In this document: piece after piece, positions 7,824-18,900 of the stretch | Layout: every line of letters starts with the position of its first letter | Position numbering within the stretch: the first letter of the stretch is position 1 | Source of the DNA: an uncultured Pseudohongiella sp. | Lineage (GTDB): Bacteria; Pseudomonadota; Gammaproteobacteria; Pseudomonadales; Pseudohongiellaceae | NCBI GenBank assembly: GCA_902531515.1 | Contig: CACAEJ010000004.1 | Span: 29,625-93,624, forward strand | Direction of reading: 5' to 3' | Length of the DNA stretch: 64,000 bases | Notes under the pieces: model-generated | Seen by the model: only the letters and a program-made list of their open reading frames with translations | Databases searched by the model: none | Told to the model about the DNA's origin: nothing | Position numbers and translations under genes: made by a program

Positions 7824-8288
7824 TCACTGAACAACGGTCATTCCCAACCATTCAGCAATTAAAGCAGGCTTTTCGTCCCCTTCTATTTCCACAGTTACGT
7901 TATGTTTTAGCAAGTAGTGCTTGGGTTTCTTCTCCTCTGCACTAATTAGTTGAAATCGCGCTCTGATTTTACTGTTTACCTTAACCGGACTGACGAAACG
8001 TACTTTGTCTAGTCCGTAATTAATGCCCATTATGCCATTTTCTAGTTTAATACCTCCGCTCATCGAACTAAGCTTGCTCAGGAGAGAAAGTGTTAGAAAG
8101 CCATGAGCAATAGTAGCGCCGAAAGGTGTTTCAGCGGCCCGATCTTCATCAACATGGATATACTGAAAGTCCCCTGTTGCATCTGCAAATTTGTTTATTT
8201 GATCTTGGTTTATTTCAATCCAGTCTGTGAGACCAACCTCTTTGCCTAAAAAACCTTTTAAGTCCTTGACGTTCACCTTGTTAGTCAT
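7824..8288 (-). CDS. MaoC-like (R)-specific enoyl-CoA hydratase
   Basis: A 154-residue single hot-dog-fold protein. The hydratase-2 motif is clear: FADATGDFQYIHVDEDRAAE followed by FGATIAHGFLTLSLL, with the catalytic Asp and His in DATGDxxxxHxD. These enzymes hydrate trans-2-enoyl-CoA to (R)-3-hydroxyacyl-CoA. The substrate is unknown; no PHA synthase is nearby. The gene is read away from ubiI and towards the DUF1499 gene. Sequence and length are normal for the family. Confidence 0.85.
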   Translation of the reverse strand: MTNKVNVKDLKGFLGKEVGLTDWIEINQDQINKFADATGDFQYIHVDEDRAAETPFGATIAHGFLTLSLLSKLSSMSGGIKLENGIMGINYGLDKVRFVSPVKVNSKIRARFQLISAEEKKPKHYLLKHNVTVEIEGDEKPALIAEWLGMTVVQ

Positions 8289-8404
8289 TATTTAACCTTG
8301 AAGTTGATTGTTAAAAATTTGCTGAAGATATTATCAGTAAAGAACTCTTTGAGGAATATAACTAATCTAGTTTGATTTACGATTAGACATTATAATCCAA
8401 TAGT

Positions 8405-9637
8405 ATGAAGCCAAGTAAAAAGAATGACTTCGATGTAATTGTTGTGGGTGCTGGAATGGTCGGACTGACAGTAGCTAGTCTGCTCCAAGATAGTCAACTT
8501 CGAGTCGCCTTGGTTGACAAAAATCAAGTCCCCACGGAAACCAAAGCTGACGAACATGATCAAATGAAGTTTGATGCAAGGGTCAGCGCGTTAAACGCAT
8601 CGTCGAGAGAGATTTTCATGCAGCTTGGCGTTTGGAATTTGATTGAGAAAGAACGGCACTGTGACTTTCACAAGATGCATGTGTGGGATGCCGATGGTAC
8701 TGGCAGTATTATGTTTTCTGCTGATGACTTGGCAGTTCCCAGATTGGGAACCATTGTAGAGAACTCCCTTGTTGTCGATGCTCTCATGCAGCACCTAAAG
8801 TGGAAAGGCGATGTTGAGCTTTTCTGTCCTTGCTCAGTTACCTCTCTAAACGAATTTGACGACTGGATAACTTTAAATACTGCAGAGCGCCGAGTTTTGC
8901 GAGCAAAGCTTGTCATCGCTGCCGATGGCGCGAATTCTAAAATTCGTGAATTTTCAAAATTTAGAGTTCGGGAATGGGAATATAATCATCATGCTATCGT
9001 GGCAACGGTCAGAACCGAAATGCCTCATCAGAAGACCGCTTTGCAACGGTTTATGCCGACGGGACCGATAGCACTTTTACCTCTGTCTTCTGACGCTGGG
9101 GTTGGGTGTCAAGAATACAGCAGCATCGTTTGGTCTGCGGAGCCGTCTTACGCTCAAAGCCTCATAAATTTGTCTGATAAAGACTTTTGTCGTGAGTTAA
9201 CTAAATGCTCTGAGGCGAGTTTTGGGGAGGTAACTTATTGTGGTCCACGTTATTTATTCCCACTTAGACAGCGACATTCTGTGAACTACTCAAAAAGTCG
9301 AGTTGTACTTGTTGGAGATGCTGCGCACAGTATCCATCCGCTCGCAGGGCAGGGCGTAAATCTGGGTCTGCTTGACGCGGAAGCCTTGAGTAAAGAGATT
9401 AAAAGAGGTCTGAGTGCGGGAAGAGAGGTATCCGACCCAGTCATAATGAATAGATATCAAAGGGCAAGAAAAGTCGATAATCTGGGTATGATGGCTTTGA
9501 TGGAGGGGTTCAAGCGTGTTTTTGAGGCAGATACTTTGGCTGTTCGATGGCTGAGAAATTTTGGTATGAGCAGCATAAATGACTTGAGATCCGTGAAAAA
9601 ATTTTTAGCTCGACGGGCTATGGGCTTGGACTCCTGA
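8405..9637 (+). CDS. ubiI: UbiI/VisC-type FAD-dependent ubiquinone hydroxylase
   Basis: A 410-residue FAD monooxygenase paralogous to ubiH. Motifs: VVGAGMVGLTVASLL (FAD Rossmann), RVSALNASS, AADGANSKIRE and GDAAHSIHPLAGQGVNLGLLDAEAL. In E. coli visC/ubiI, which does C5 hydroxylation in ubiquinone synthesis, lies directly after ubiH; here it is displaced by two opposite-strand genes and has its own upstream region of about 115 bp. UbiF-type activity cannot be excluded from sequence alone. A strong terminator follows. Confidence 0.83.
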   Translation: MKPSKKNDFDVIVVGAGMVGLTVASLLQDSQLRVALVDKNQVPTETKADEHDQMKFDARVSALNASSREIFMQLGVWNLIEKERHCDFHKMHVWDADGTGSIMFSADDLAVPRLGTIVENSLVVDALMQHLKWKGDVELFCPCSVTSLNEFDDWITLNTAERRVLRAKLVIAADGANSKIREFSKFRVREWEYNHHAIVATVRTEMPHQKTALQRFMPTGPIALLPLSSDAGVGCQEYSSIVWSAEPSYAQSLINLSDKDFCRELTKCSEASFGEVTYCGPRYLFPLRQRHSVNYSKSRVVLVGDAAHSIHPLAGQGVNLGLLDAEALSKEIKRGLSAGREVSDPVIMNRYQRARKVDNLGMMALMEGFKRVFEADTLAVRWLRNFGMSSINDLRSVKKFLARRAMGLDS

Positions 9638-9660
9638 GGCGCTTGTAAACTTCCGATGGG

Positions 9661-9707
9661 CAGAGCATTCTATAGTGACAGATTGCTGTCTTTATAGGCT
9701 CTGTTTT
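9661..9707 (+). terminator. Intrinsic terminator after ubiI
   Basis: CAGAGC (9661-9666) pairs with GCTCTG (9698-9703), and the inner arms CTATA/TATAG and GACAG/CTGTC extend the stem. TTTT follows immediately. Confidence 0.75.
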
Positions 9708-9873
9708 ACCGAATGCAAAATCCCTTGAATTTCAGAAGTCTAGCCAATTAAAAGTCAAAATCCCTATATTTTAGATATTCTTATGAAGATTTCTTAAAGC
9801 CAGTCGATACTAATGTCTGCAGCGTATTAGGGCTATAGGCTAGGGCATTAGATACGAAAGGAGTAGCATTAGA

Positions 9874-10062
9874 ATGGCGAAGGACACTGAATTTCCCTTT
9901 GACTTAGATCTAAGTAATTTAGACACTGGCAGCATTACTAATATATTAAACGATATAGACCAGCATATGCCTTTCATGGAGAGTGAGAGGGATAAGACAC
10001 AACTTCTGCAAGTAAAAAAATTTTTTGAAGAAGAACTTAAGATGATAAACCGGCTGCACTAG
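9874..10062 (+). CDS. Small acidic hypothetical protein, 62 residues
   Basis: A 62-residue soluble protein with an acidic N-terminal half (PFDLDLSNLDTGSITNILNDID) and a predicted helical C-terminal half. A strong ribosome site, GAAAGGAG, lies 10 nt before the ATG. It stands alone between the ubiI terminator and the ABC exporter gene. I do not recognise a family and no cofactor motif is visible. The ribosome site and proteinlike composition argue that it is expressed. Confidence 0.6.
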   Translation: MAKDTEFPFDLDLSNLDTGSITNILNDIDQHMPFMESERDKTQLLQVKKFFEEELKMINRLH

Positions 10063-10245
10063 CGATTCCCTCTCTTTGCATTTTTCTTCCTGCGAAGTAG
10101 TTTACAAGTAAAATCCCATCATTTGGCGTTAAAAGTTCAATCGAATCTATCTGGCTTTATAATATGCCTGCTGCCGGACTATTGGTTTCAGTGGCTATAG
10201 AGAGAATTTGGATGAATAGGAGAGGATAAAATTCCTGACAATTCT

Positions 10246-12048
10246 GTGCATAAGTTTTTTTCAGCGTTTCAGCATAGTAGTCTCGCAATCCGACTAGTTT
10301 GGGATACTAGTCGATCTCTCACGTTGATCATGGCGATATCCACAGTAGTAGCCGGCGTTACACCGGCTGCAATCGCTTCGGTAGGGGGGTTGTTTGTGGA
10401 TGCTGTAGCAAATTTACTCCAGCAAACCGGAGTGGATTTTTCCAGTTTTCGTCAAGAAATACTTAAGTACGTTTTAATTGAACTAGGATTGGTGCTCTTA
10501 TTAACTGGGTCTCAAAGATTGAATATGGTATGTCAATCTATCTTGCGTGCCTTACTTGGTAATAAGATTAGCATGATGATCCTTCAAAAAGCTTTGACGT
10601 TAGAGCTTGCACATTTTGAAGATTCTGAGTACTACGACAAATTAATACGGGCACGACGAGAAGCATCGAGTAGACCCCTCTCCTTGATAATCAAAACATT
10701 TGACCTTTTGAGAGACACAATTGCTTTAGCGACAATTGGAGTTTTTCTAATTCAATTCTCTGTATGGGCTGCCACGTTACTGCTAGTTTCAGGTATTCCA
10801 GCGTTTATTGCTGAAACCAGTTTTTCCGGAGAGGCTTTTCGGAATCAAAAACGCCGCTCGGCGGAACGACGATTACAGGTCTATCTTGAGATGGTTTTAA
10901 CACGCGAAGATGGAGCAAAAGAAGTAAAACTTTTCCAGCTTGGTAAACATTTTTTAAAACGTTACATTGAGATTTTTAATCGCATATATCGGGAAGATAG
11001 GAGTTTGGTTATAAGAAGGGCATTCTGGGGTTACGCGCTCGGACTGCTGGCAAGCATTGCACTCTACTTCGCTTATGGCTGGGTGGGGGTTGCTGCTATT
11101 GCAGGCACCATAACTATTGGACAAATGACGATGTATATTGCTCAGTTTAGGCTCGGACAAAGCGCTGCCACCACAAGTCTGACCGCAATAAATGGAATGT
11201 ATGAAGATAACCTTTATCTTTCAAACCTTTCGGAATACCTAGATCATGAAGTACCAGAGGGTAGTGGTGATCGCGTACATGGCCCATATCCTGAAAATGG
11301 TATTCGATTTGAAAATGTAAGTTTCCTGTATCCTGGTTCAGAAAGGCCTGCTTTGGAAAATGTATCGCTTCATATAAAACCGGGCGAGTCTCTGGCAATC
11401 GTAGGTGGAAATGGCAGCGGTAAGACTACCCTGATTAAGTTGTTGACCCGTTTGTATAAACCGAGTAGTGGAAGAATTCTTCTTGAGGGTCTGGATCTTG
11501 ATCAGTGGGATATCAATGTATTACGAAATAAAATAGGAGTGATTTTTCAAGATTTCAATCGCTATCAGTTGGTCGTGGGAGAGAATATTGGTATTGGAGA
11601 AGTAGGGGATAGTGCGAATCAAGAGCTCATAGGGGAGGCGGCTAAAAAAGGAATGGCGCACTCTTTTATAAAAGATCTACCTGACGCCTATAATACTCAA
11701 CTTGGTTCTTGGTTTAAGGATGGTAAAGAACTTTCTGGAGGAGAATGGCAGAAAATAGCATTATCGAGAGTATTCATGAGAAAGAATGCCGACATCCTAG
11801 TGCTTGATGAACCCACGGCCGCTTTAGACGCGAGGGCTGAGGCTGAAATATTTTCTCATTTTCGTAAGTTAACCGATAATAGGATTTCTATAGTTATTTC
11901 ACACCGCTTTTCTACTGTTCGGATGGCAGATCACATAATTGTTTTTGAAAAGGGTAAGGTGGTGGAAGAGGGAAGCCACCTAGAACTTATGAGTCAAGAC
12001 GGTATTTATGCAACTTTATTTGAACTTCAGGCACAAGGTTATAAATAG
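10246..12048 (+). CDS. ABC exporter, fused permease-ATPase (MdlB/MsbA type)
   Basis: A 600-residue half-transporter. About 330 N-terminal residues hold the membrane domain, with hydrophobic spans near residues 25-55, 80-90, 155-185 and 265-300. The ATPase domain follows: Walker A GGNGSGKTT at 387-395, a Q-loop in IGVIFQDF, signature LSGGEWQK at about 496-503, Walker B ILVLDEP at about 517-523 and the H-loop in ISHRFST. Such proteins dimerise to export lipids, peptides or drugs; the substrate is not evident. The GTG start is uncertain: the best Shine-Dalgarno (AGGAGAGG at 10218-10225) lies 20 nt upstream and would suit an in-frame ATT at 10231 better. No accessory genes are adjacent. Confidence 0.85.
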   Translation: MHKFFSAFQHSSLAIRLVWDTSRSLTLIMAISTVVAGVTPAAIASVGGLFVDAVANLLQQTGVDFSSFRQEILKYVLIELGLVLLLTGSQRLNMVCQSILRALLGNKISMMILQKALTLELAHFEDSEYYDKLIRARREASSRPLSLIIKTFDLLRDTIALATIGVFLIQFSVWAATLLLVSGIPAFIAETSFSGEAFRNQKRRSAERRLQVYLEMVLTREDGAKEVKLFQLGKHFLKRYIEIFNRIYREDRSLVIRRAFWGYALGLLASIALYFAYGWVGVAAIAGTITIGQMTMYIAQFRLGQSAATTSLTAINGMYEDNLYLSNLSEYLDHEVPEGSGDRVHGPYPENGIRFENVSFLYPGSERPALENVSLHIKPGESLAIVGGNGSGKTTLIKLLTRLYKPSSGRILLEGLDLDQWDINVLRNKIGVIFQDFNRYQLVVGENIGIGEVGDSANQELIGEAAKKGMAHSFIKDLPDAYNTQLGSWFKDGKELSGGEWQKIALSRVFMRKNADILVLDEPTAALDARAEAEIFSHFRKLTDNRISIVISHRFSTVRMADHIIVFEKGKVVEEGSHLELMSQDGIYATLFELQAQGYK

Positions 12049-12132
12049 TATCCGTAGAATACCCTTGTAACTTGAATGCCTGTTTGGACTAGAGTAGGTT
12101 TGTAATTGGGTTGCATAAGAATTAAGGAAGCG

Positions 12133-12483
12133 ATGACTAATAATAAATTTAAGGATCACCGCTCAGGCGATAAAAGAGATTATGAAACTAATCGCGCTCT
12201 GGCTATTCGACAACTTCTTCGAGCACGCACCAGGCTGATGGTTTGCTTTTGGACATTGCCTGTTTACGTCTTGATAGTATGGGCATTGCTTTCTAACCGA
12301 CAGCCAATAGATTTATTCATGTTTTTTTACTTTAGTCTTTGTGCTGGTTTTTGGATAGATATGGTCAGGCGCAGGTGCCCTGCTTGCTCAAAGCAATTTT
12401 ACGTCAAGTCAATTGTTCTAAATTTAAGAACTAAAAAGTGTGTTCATTGCAGTTTAGGTATGGATAATAATTTCCAAGAGTAG
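12133..12483 (+). CDS. Small membrane protein with C-terminal zinc ribbon
   Basis: A 116-residue protein with a basic N-terminal 40 residues, two close transmembrane helices (VCFWTLPVYVLIVWALL and LFMFFYFSLCAGFWIDM) and a C-terminal pair of CxxC knuckles (CPAC and CVHC, 23 residues apart) that should bind one zinc. ATG at 12133 is preferred over the in-frame TTG nine codons earlier because AAGGA lies 4 nt upstream. It lies between the ABC exporter and prpE on the same strand with gaps of 84 and 52 bp, so co-transcription is possible. The function is unknown. Confidence 0.65.
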   Translation: MTNNKFKDHRSGDKRDYETNRALAIRQLLRARTRLMVCFWTLPVYVLIVWALLSNRQPIDLFMFFYFSLCAGFWIDMVRRRCPACSKQFYVKSIVLNLRTKKCVHCSLGMDNNFQE

Positions 12484-12535
12484 CAGCAGCTACCATAGAG
12501 TAGTTCTGAAGCAGAATTAAAATTAGGGGTATCGA

Positions 12536-14452
12536 ATGTCGAAAGGCGAAGTGAGCGAATTTGAGAAAGCCTACACGGAATCAATACAAAATCCGGAAAA
12601 ATTCTGGTTTTCGGCATCGCAAGAAATTGATTGGTTTAAATCACCCACAAGAATCTTAGATGTTGATGTCGCACCTCACGGGCAATGGTTCGTGGATGGA
12701 GAGTTGAATACTTGTCATAACGCATTGGATCGACATATTAGTGCCGGACGAGGAGATAATACTGCTCTCATTTACGATAGCCCGGTAACCTCGAAGATAA
12801 AGAAATTCTCATTTACAGAGTTACGAGATGAAGTAGCTTTGTGCGCTGGCGCGCTAAACCAATTGGGTATTGTTAAAGGCGACAGGGTTATTATCTACAT
12901 GCCGATGATTCCCGAAACAATTATCGCGATGCTTGCTTGTGCCCGTATTGGAGCGATTCATGGTGTCGTGTTCGGTGGATTTGCTTCTACTGAGCTTGCC
13001 GTCCGTATAGATGATGCTAGACCAAAAGCAATAATATCGGCGTCATGTGGTATAGAGGTTAATCGAATTATCTCCTATATGCCTTTGCTAAATGAAGCTA
13101 TTGATATCGCAAAGCATAAGCCCGGGAATGTGGTTGTGGTCCAAAGACCCGAACTTAAATCAGAACTCAAAAATGATAGAGATTTGAGCTGGGAAGATGC
13201 TCTAGAGTCTGCAACGCCAGCGGAATGTGTATCGCTAAAATCAACAGACCCTTTGTATATTCTCTATACATCTGGGACAACTGGACTTCCAAAGGGAGTG
13301 GTGCGAGACAATGGTGGGCATGCCGTTGCTCTGAATTATACAATGAAAGCAATTTATGATGTCGATGTTGGTGATGTGTATTGGGCCGCTTCGGATGTTG
13401 GCTGGGTCGTCGGGCATTCCTACATAGTGTATGGCCCTTTGTTGAGAGGATGCACAACCGTTCTGTATGAGGGAAAACCTGTTGGTACCCCAGATGCGGG
13501 AGCCTTTTGGAGAGTAATTTCAGATCATAAGGTGAAAGCTTTTTTTACAGCGCCAACAGCGTTTAGGGCAATTAAAAAGGAAGATCCAAATGCCAGTTTT
13601 ATCAAAAAGTATGACCTAAGCCATTTTGCATTACTATTTCTTGCAGGCGAAAGGACTGATCCAGATACTTTAGAATGGGCTCAGGAAAAACTCCAGAGAC
13701 CTGTTATCGATCACTGGTGGCAAACAGAAACGGGCTGGTCTATCGCAGCCAATTGTGCGGGTTATGGTCTTTGTCCAATCAAACCTGGGTCGCCGACCCT
13801 TCCAGCTCCAGGATGGCAATTAGATGTGCTAAACGAGAAATGCGAACCTTTACCAAGTGGTGAGGTTGGAGCTCTCTGCGGAAAATTACCAATGCCCCCT
13901 GGTTCAATGCTTACTCTTTGGGAAGCACCAGAGAGATTTATCACAAGTTATTTTGCTGAGTATCCTGGCTACTATAAAACGGCTGATGCTGGCTACATTG
14001 ATGACGATGGTTATGTCTTTGTGATGAGTAGAACCGACGATATCATTAACGTTGCGGGTCATCGTTTGTCTACGGGAGGGATGGAGGAAGTTCTTTCTTG
14101 TCATAACGACGTTGCTGAGTGCGCTGTGATAGGTGTTTCGGATTCTTTGAAAGGACAGATCCCTGTCGGATTAATCGTTCTCACGGTGGGCGCAGAGAAA
14201 GAACACTCTGAAATTATCGACGAGTGTATTCAGCTGGTTCGGGAAAAAATAGGACCAGTTGCCTCTTTTAAAAAAGCCGCTATAGTATCCAACTTGCCTA
14301 AAACTAGGTCTGGAAAGATACTTCGTGGAACCATGCAAAAAATAGCGGATAATGAGGACTTTCGAATCCCGGCAACCATCGAAGATGTCTCTGTTCTAGA
14401 GCAAGTTGATTTGGTCCTTCAGGGGATCGGTTTATCTAACTCTAGGGTTTAA
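12536..14452 (+). CDS. prpE: Propionyl-CoA synthetase PrpE
   Basis: A 638-residue acyl-CoA synthetase of the acetyl/propionyl-CoA branch. It activates propionate (possibly other short-chain acids) with ATP and CoA via an acyl-adenylate. The AMP-binding P-loop YTSGTTGLPKG begins at residue 244 and continues into VVRDNGGHAVAL, a wording typical of PrpE rather than Acs. WWQTETGW and YYKTADAGYIDDDGY follow. The catalytic, regulatorily acetylated Lys is at 594 in TRSGKILRG. No methylcitrate-cycle genes are in the window, so the fate of propionyl-CoA is not shown. It converges with gltD, with 4 bp between stop codons. Confidence 0.88.
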   Translation: MSKGEVSEFEKAYTESIQNPEKFWFSASQEIDWFKSPTRILDVDVAPHGQWFVDGELNTCHNALDRHISAGRGDNTALIYDSPVTSKIKKFSFTELRDEVALCAGALNQLGIVKGDRVIIYMPMIPETIIAMLACARIGAIHGVVFGGFASTELAVRIDDARPKAIISASCGIEVNRIISYMPLLNEAIDIAKHKPGNVVVVQRPELKSELKNDRDLSWEDALESATPAECVSLKSTDPLYILYTSGTTGLPKGVVRDNGGHAVALNYTMKAIYDVDVGDVYWAASDVGWVVGHSYIVYGPLLRGCTTVLYEGKPVGTPDAGAFWRVISDHKVKAFFTAPTAFRAIKKEDPNASFIKKYDLSHFALLFLAGERTDPDTLEWAQEKLQRPVIDHWWQTETGWSIAANCAGYGLCPIKPGSPTLPAPGWQLDVLNEKCEPLPSGEVGALCGKLPMPPGSMLTLWEAPERFITSYFAEYPGYYKTADAGYIDDDGYVFVMSRTDDIINVAGHRLSTGGMEEVLSCHNDVAECAVIGVSDSLKGQIPVGLIVLTVGAEKEHSEIIDECIQLVREKIGPVASFKKAAIVSNLPKTRSGKILRGTMQKIADNEDFRIPATIEDVSVLEQVDLVLQGIGLSNSRV

Positions 14453-14456
14453 TGAG

Positions 14457-15893
14457 TTAATTCTGTAGGAATTCGTGGATTTTCTCTGCGACTTGTCTGC
14501 CCTCATCAATCGCTCTTACAACTAGTGATTGACCGCTACGACAGTCTCCTGCGGCAAAAATCTTTTCGTGAGAAGTCTGAAAACAACCATAGTCTGCTTG
14601 ATAGTTTGATCTTTGATCTAAAGCTATATTCAGACCTTCGAAGACGTAATGTTCTGGTCCTAAGAAACCCATCGACAAAAAGATTAGGTCTGCGTCCCAA
14701 AAACGAATAGTTCCGGGTATTTCATTGAACTCATTGTCAACGTCGATAGTATTAATCCCGAGTAACTGGCCCTGATTGTCTCTGACAAACTCTTTGCCCG
14801 AAATAGAGTAAGCGCGCGGGTCTTTTCCATAGCGGGCGGCAGCTTCTTCATGGCCGTAATCGACTCGAAAAATTGTTGGCCATGTCGGCCACGGATTATT
14901 TTTAGCCCGATCGACAGGAGGCTTTGGTGCAATTTCAAAATTGACTAGGGATCTGCAATTATGCCGTAGGGAAGTTCCAATGCAATCGGTTCCTGTATCT
15001 CCACCGCCGATAACTATTACCTTCTTGTCATTTGCATCGATGAATTGTCCATCGGTCAATTCCGAATCGAGCAAACTTTTAGTATTCTTTAAAAGGAAGT
15101 CCATCGCAAAGTGCACGCCATCCCCTTTTCTCCCAGGTATATTTAAGTCCCTTGGTATAGTCGCACCTGTAGTGAGGAGAATACAGTCATGGGTGTTAAG
15201 TAATTCATTTATAGAGAGCGAGTAAGGGCCTGATCCTCCCACGTCAGTTTGTGTAAAAAAATTTATCCCCTCTTCCTTTAATATATTTACCCGCCTGTTC
15301 ACTACTGTTTTATCCAGCTTCATATTTGGGATCCCATACATCAATAATCCTCCTATACGATCATCCCTTTCGTATACGGTGATATTGTGTCCGAGAGAAT
15401 TGAGTTGAGCTGCTGCCGCCAGACCTGCTGGACCTGAGCCAACTATTGCGACTTTCTTCTTTGACCTTGTTTTGGGCGGATTTGCTACTACCCAACCTTC
15501 TTCAAAACCTTTATCTGCTATTGCACATTCAATATTTTTTATCGTGACAGGTGGCTCATGAATCCCCAATACACAAGAACCTTCGCAGGGAGCTGGGCAA
15601 ACTCTACCGGTGAATTCTGGGAAATTATTTGTTTTATGGAGTCTATCCAGAGCCTCTCGCCACCTTTTGTTGTATACGAGGTCGTTCCACTCAGGAATAA
15701 GGTTATAAACAGGACAACCATTACCAGACTGACAAAAGGGTACGCCACAATCCATGCATCTCGCCCCTTGAATGGACAAATGCTCTTGTTCATGTTCCGT
15801 ATATATTTCTTTGAAGTCGATAAGGCGCTCAACCGCATCTCTGTACGGCTCGGTTTTGCGTTCAAATTCTTTAAATCCGGTTGGCTTTCCCAT
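14457..15893 (-). CDS. gltD: Glutamate synthase small subunit GltD
   Basis: A 478-residue NADPH-dependent small subunit that feeds electrons to GltB for glutamate formation from glutamine and 2-oxoglutarate. N-terminal Fe-S cysteines are in [16 protein letters not shown] and CPAPCEGSC. The FAD motif [13 protein letters not shown] and the NADPH motif GGGDTGTDC are intact, and [13 protein letters not shown] closes the second FAD site. It follows gltB after 62 bp, forming the gltBD operon. Length is normal. Confidence 0.95.
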   Translation of the reverse strand: MGKPTGFKEFERKTEPYRDAVERLIDFKEIYTEHEQEHLSIQGARCMDCGVPFCQSGNGCPVYNLIPEWNDLVYNKRWREALDRLHKTNNFPEFTGRVCPAPCEGSCVLGIHEPPVTIKNIECAIADKGFEEGWVVANPPKTRSKKKVAIVGSGPAGLAAAAQLNSLGHNITVYERDDRIGGLLMYGIPNMKLDKTVVNRRVNILKEEGINFFTQTDVGGSGPYSLSINELLNTHDCILLTTGATIPRDLNIPGRKGDGVHFAMDFLLKNTKSLLDSELTDGQFIDANDKKVIVIGGGDTGTDCIGTSLRHNCRSLVNFEIAPKPPVDRAKNNPWPTWPTIFRVDYGHEEAAARYGKDPRAYSISGKEFVRDNQGQLLGINTIDVDNEFNEIPGTIRFWDADLIFLSMGFLGPEHYVFEGLNIALDQRSNYQADYGCFQTSHEKIFAAGDCRSGQSLVVRAIDEGRQVAEKIHEFLQN

Positions 15894-15955
15894 GTTATTT
15901 GCTTATGAACACTTAAATCGTTTCGTCCTTAGGTAATAATCAACAGAAATAATTA

Positions 15956-18900
15956 CTATGCGGCTGTGGCTGAAGCTCTTTCTTCAAGAACTCTTTTGTA
16001 TTCGGTAGGCATGACTTTGACAAATTGCAGTATAGAGGTCTCCCAATTTTCTAAAATAAGTTTGGCTATGTCAGATTCAGTGTAGTCAAGATGCTTTATG
16101 ATTAGTGATTTAAGTTGCAATATATCGTCTGCTGCCTTGACCGACTCAAGTTCGAAAGAGTCCATGTTGCACTGGTTTGGAAAATTTCCTTTTGGATCCA
16201 AAACGTATGCTATTCCGCCGCTCATACCGGCACCAAAATTTCTGCCAGTTTCTCCTAAAACAACTACGCAGCCGCCGGTCATATATTCGCATCCGTGATC
16301 ACCTATTCCCTCAACAACAGCTATAGCGCCGCTGTTGCGAACGGCGAACCTTTCAGCGGCTATACCTCTTATATAAATTTCACCACTGGTCGCGCCATAT
16401 AGGATTACATTTCCAGCTATGATGTTTTCCGCGGCTTTAAACGTACTTTCTTTAGGGGGATAAATAATTATTTTCCCGCCAGAAAGACCTTTTGCTACAA
16501 AATCGTTTGCGTCGCCTTCGACAGTAAGGGTTATTCCTTTTGCTAGCCATGCTCCTAATGATTGTCCCGCTGAACCCTTTAAATTGATATTAATCGTATC
16601 TTCTGGCAGCATTTCAGCCTTCCAACTTTTCGCTACTTCGTTAGATAACATTGTTCCGACTACTCGGTTGGTGTTTATTATCTCGTGCTCAATAAAAACT
16701 TTTCTACCAAACCTTATAGCAGGCTGAGATAGCTCTATTAACTTATTGTCGATGGCTTTTTCAAGGGCATGGTCTTGTTTTTTTGTACAATAAAATCCGG
16801 TGTCACTAAAAATCACTTTTGCAGGTTCTAATATCGGGCTGAGATCTAGACCGCTTGCTTTCCAGTGATCAACGGCGTCATCCGTATCTAAAAGATCTAC
16901 CCTTCCAATCATCTCATTAACTGTTCGAACGCCAATTTGTGACATGATCCCCCGCATTTCCTCCGCAACCATGAATAGGTAGTTAACCACATGTTCCGGC
17001 TTGCCACTGAATTTCTTGCGAAGCTCCTTATCTTGAGTAGCGATCCCGACTGGGCAAGTATTGAGATGGCACTTTCGCATCATAATGCAACCTAAAGTAA
17101 TGAGTGGTGCGGTTGCAAAGCCAAACTCTTCAGCACCAAGTAAGGCTGCAATTGCTACATCTCTTCCGGTTTTGAGTTGTCCATCTGTCTGTAAAATTAC
17201 TCTGGATCTCAAATTATTCATTACTAAAGTCTGATGTGTTTCGGCAATTCCGAGTTCCCAAGGCAGGCCTGCGTGCTTAATCGAGGTTAGGGGAGAAGCA
17301 CCAGTTCCACCATCATGTCCAGATATCACTAAGTGGTCAGTTTTGGCTTTGGTAACACCAGCGGCTATGGTGCCAACCCCTATTTCAGCGACTAACTTAA
17401 CACTTATCCGTGCTTCGCGATTAGCATTTTTCAGATCGTGAATTAGCTGAGCGATATCTTCAATGGAGTAAATATCATGATGTGGTGGAGGGCTAATAAG
17501 CCCGACACCGGGGGTTGAATGCCTAATTCGTGCAATGTTTTCATCTACTTTTCCACCAGGAAGCTCTCCTCCCTCGCCGGGCTTTGCGCCTTGTGAAACC
17601 TTAATTTGTAACTCGTCAGCATTAGTTAAATACCATGCTGTGACACCGAAACGTCCTGAGGCAACTTGTTTTATGGAAGACCTTTTTGAATCGCCATTAG
17701 GCAGCTTTTGGAATCTTGCAGGATCTTCCCCACCTTCCCCCGTATTTGACTTACCTCCGAGCCTGTTCATAGCGATGGCAAGTGATTCATGACTTTCTTC
17801 CGAGATAGAGCCAAAACTCATCGCTCCGGTTGCGAAGCGTTTTACGATTTCCGAAGCAGGCTCTACTTCGGAAATGGGGACATTTGATTTTTGGTTTTCT
17901 CGAAACTTTAGTAATCCGCGAAAGGCACATCTTCGGGTTGATTCATCATTTGCAAATTTAGCGAATGTTTTGTATGCCTCTTTGCTATTACTTCTAGCAG
18001 CAAGTTGCAAATTAAAAATTGTGTTGGGATTCCACATGTGAGTGTCACCGCCCGTTCTCCAGTGGAAGTCTCCAGGATTTTCAAGGACTGGGATGCGCGC
18101 TCCAGTGGTCGTTGGATACCCTATTGAATGTCGTCGTAAGGATTCCTCGATTAAAACTTCAAAATCTACTCCTTGCACCCTGCTTGCGGTACCGACAAAA
18201 CATTTTTGTATTATTTCATCAGCCAGCCCGACTGCCTCAAAAATTTGAGCACCTTTGTAAGACTGTAGAGTTGAGATTCCCATTTTAGCCATGACTTTCA
18301 GCATGCCTTTTCCTACACCTTTTTTGTACGCTGTTACTAAGGTATCCTCAGAGCTAATTTTATTTCCCAGAAGACCTTCCTCGTTGGCTTGCCATAGTGC
18401 CTCAAAGGCTAAATAAGGATTTATAGCATCTGCGCCATAGCTCGTTAAAAGGCAATGATGATGTACTTCTCGCGCCTCTCCTGTCTCGACAATTAAGCCT
18501 ATTTGCGAACGTTTTTGGCTGCCAACCAGGTGATGATGAACGGCGCCACAAGCTATTAGTGCACTCAGGGGGGCTCGGGTTTTAGAAATTTTTCTGTCTG
18601 TCAGTATTATGAAAGCATGACCCTCCTCGAGGGCCTCTGCAGCCTCACGGCAAATTTTTTCAATCCTTTTGAGGTAAGCGTTTTCAGATTGGATTTCGTA
18701 AGTTATATCGATCAACTTAGAGGTCATTCCGCGAAAATTGATATGCTTGATGTCAGTTAGCTGCTGGTTAGATAGTATCGGATGTTCGATCTCTAAACGC
18801 TTTACTTGTTTGGGCTCAGATTTAATTAAGTTTCCCTCTGGACCAATAAAGCACCTCAAGCTCATCACTACCTCTTCCCTTATTGAATCTATCGCTGGGT

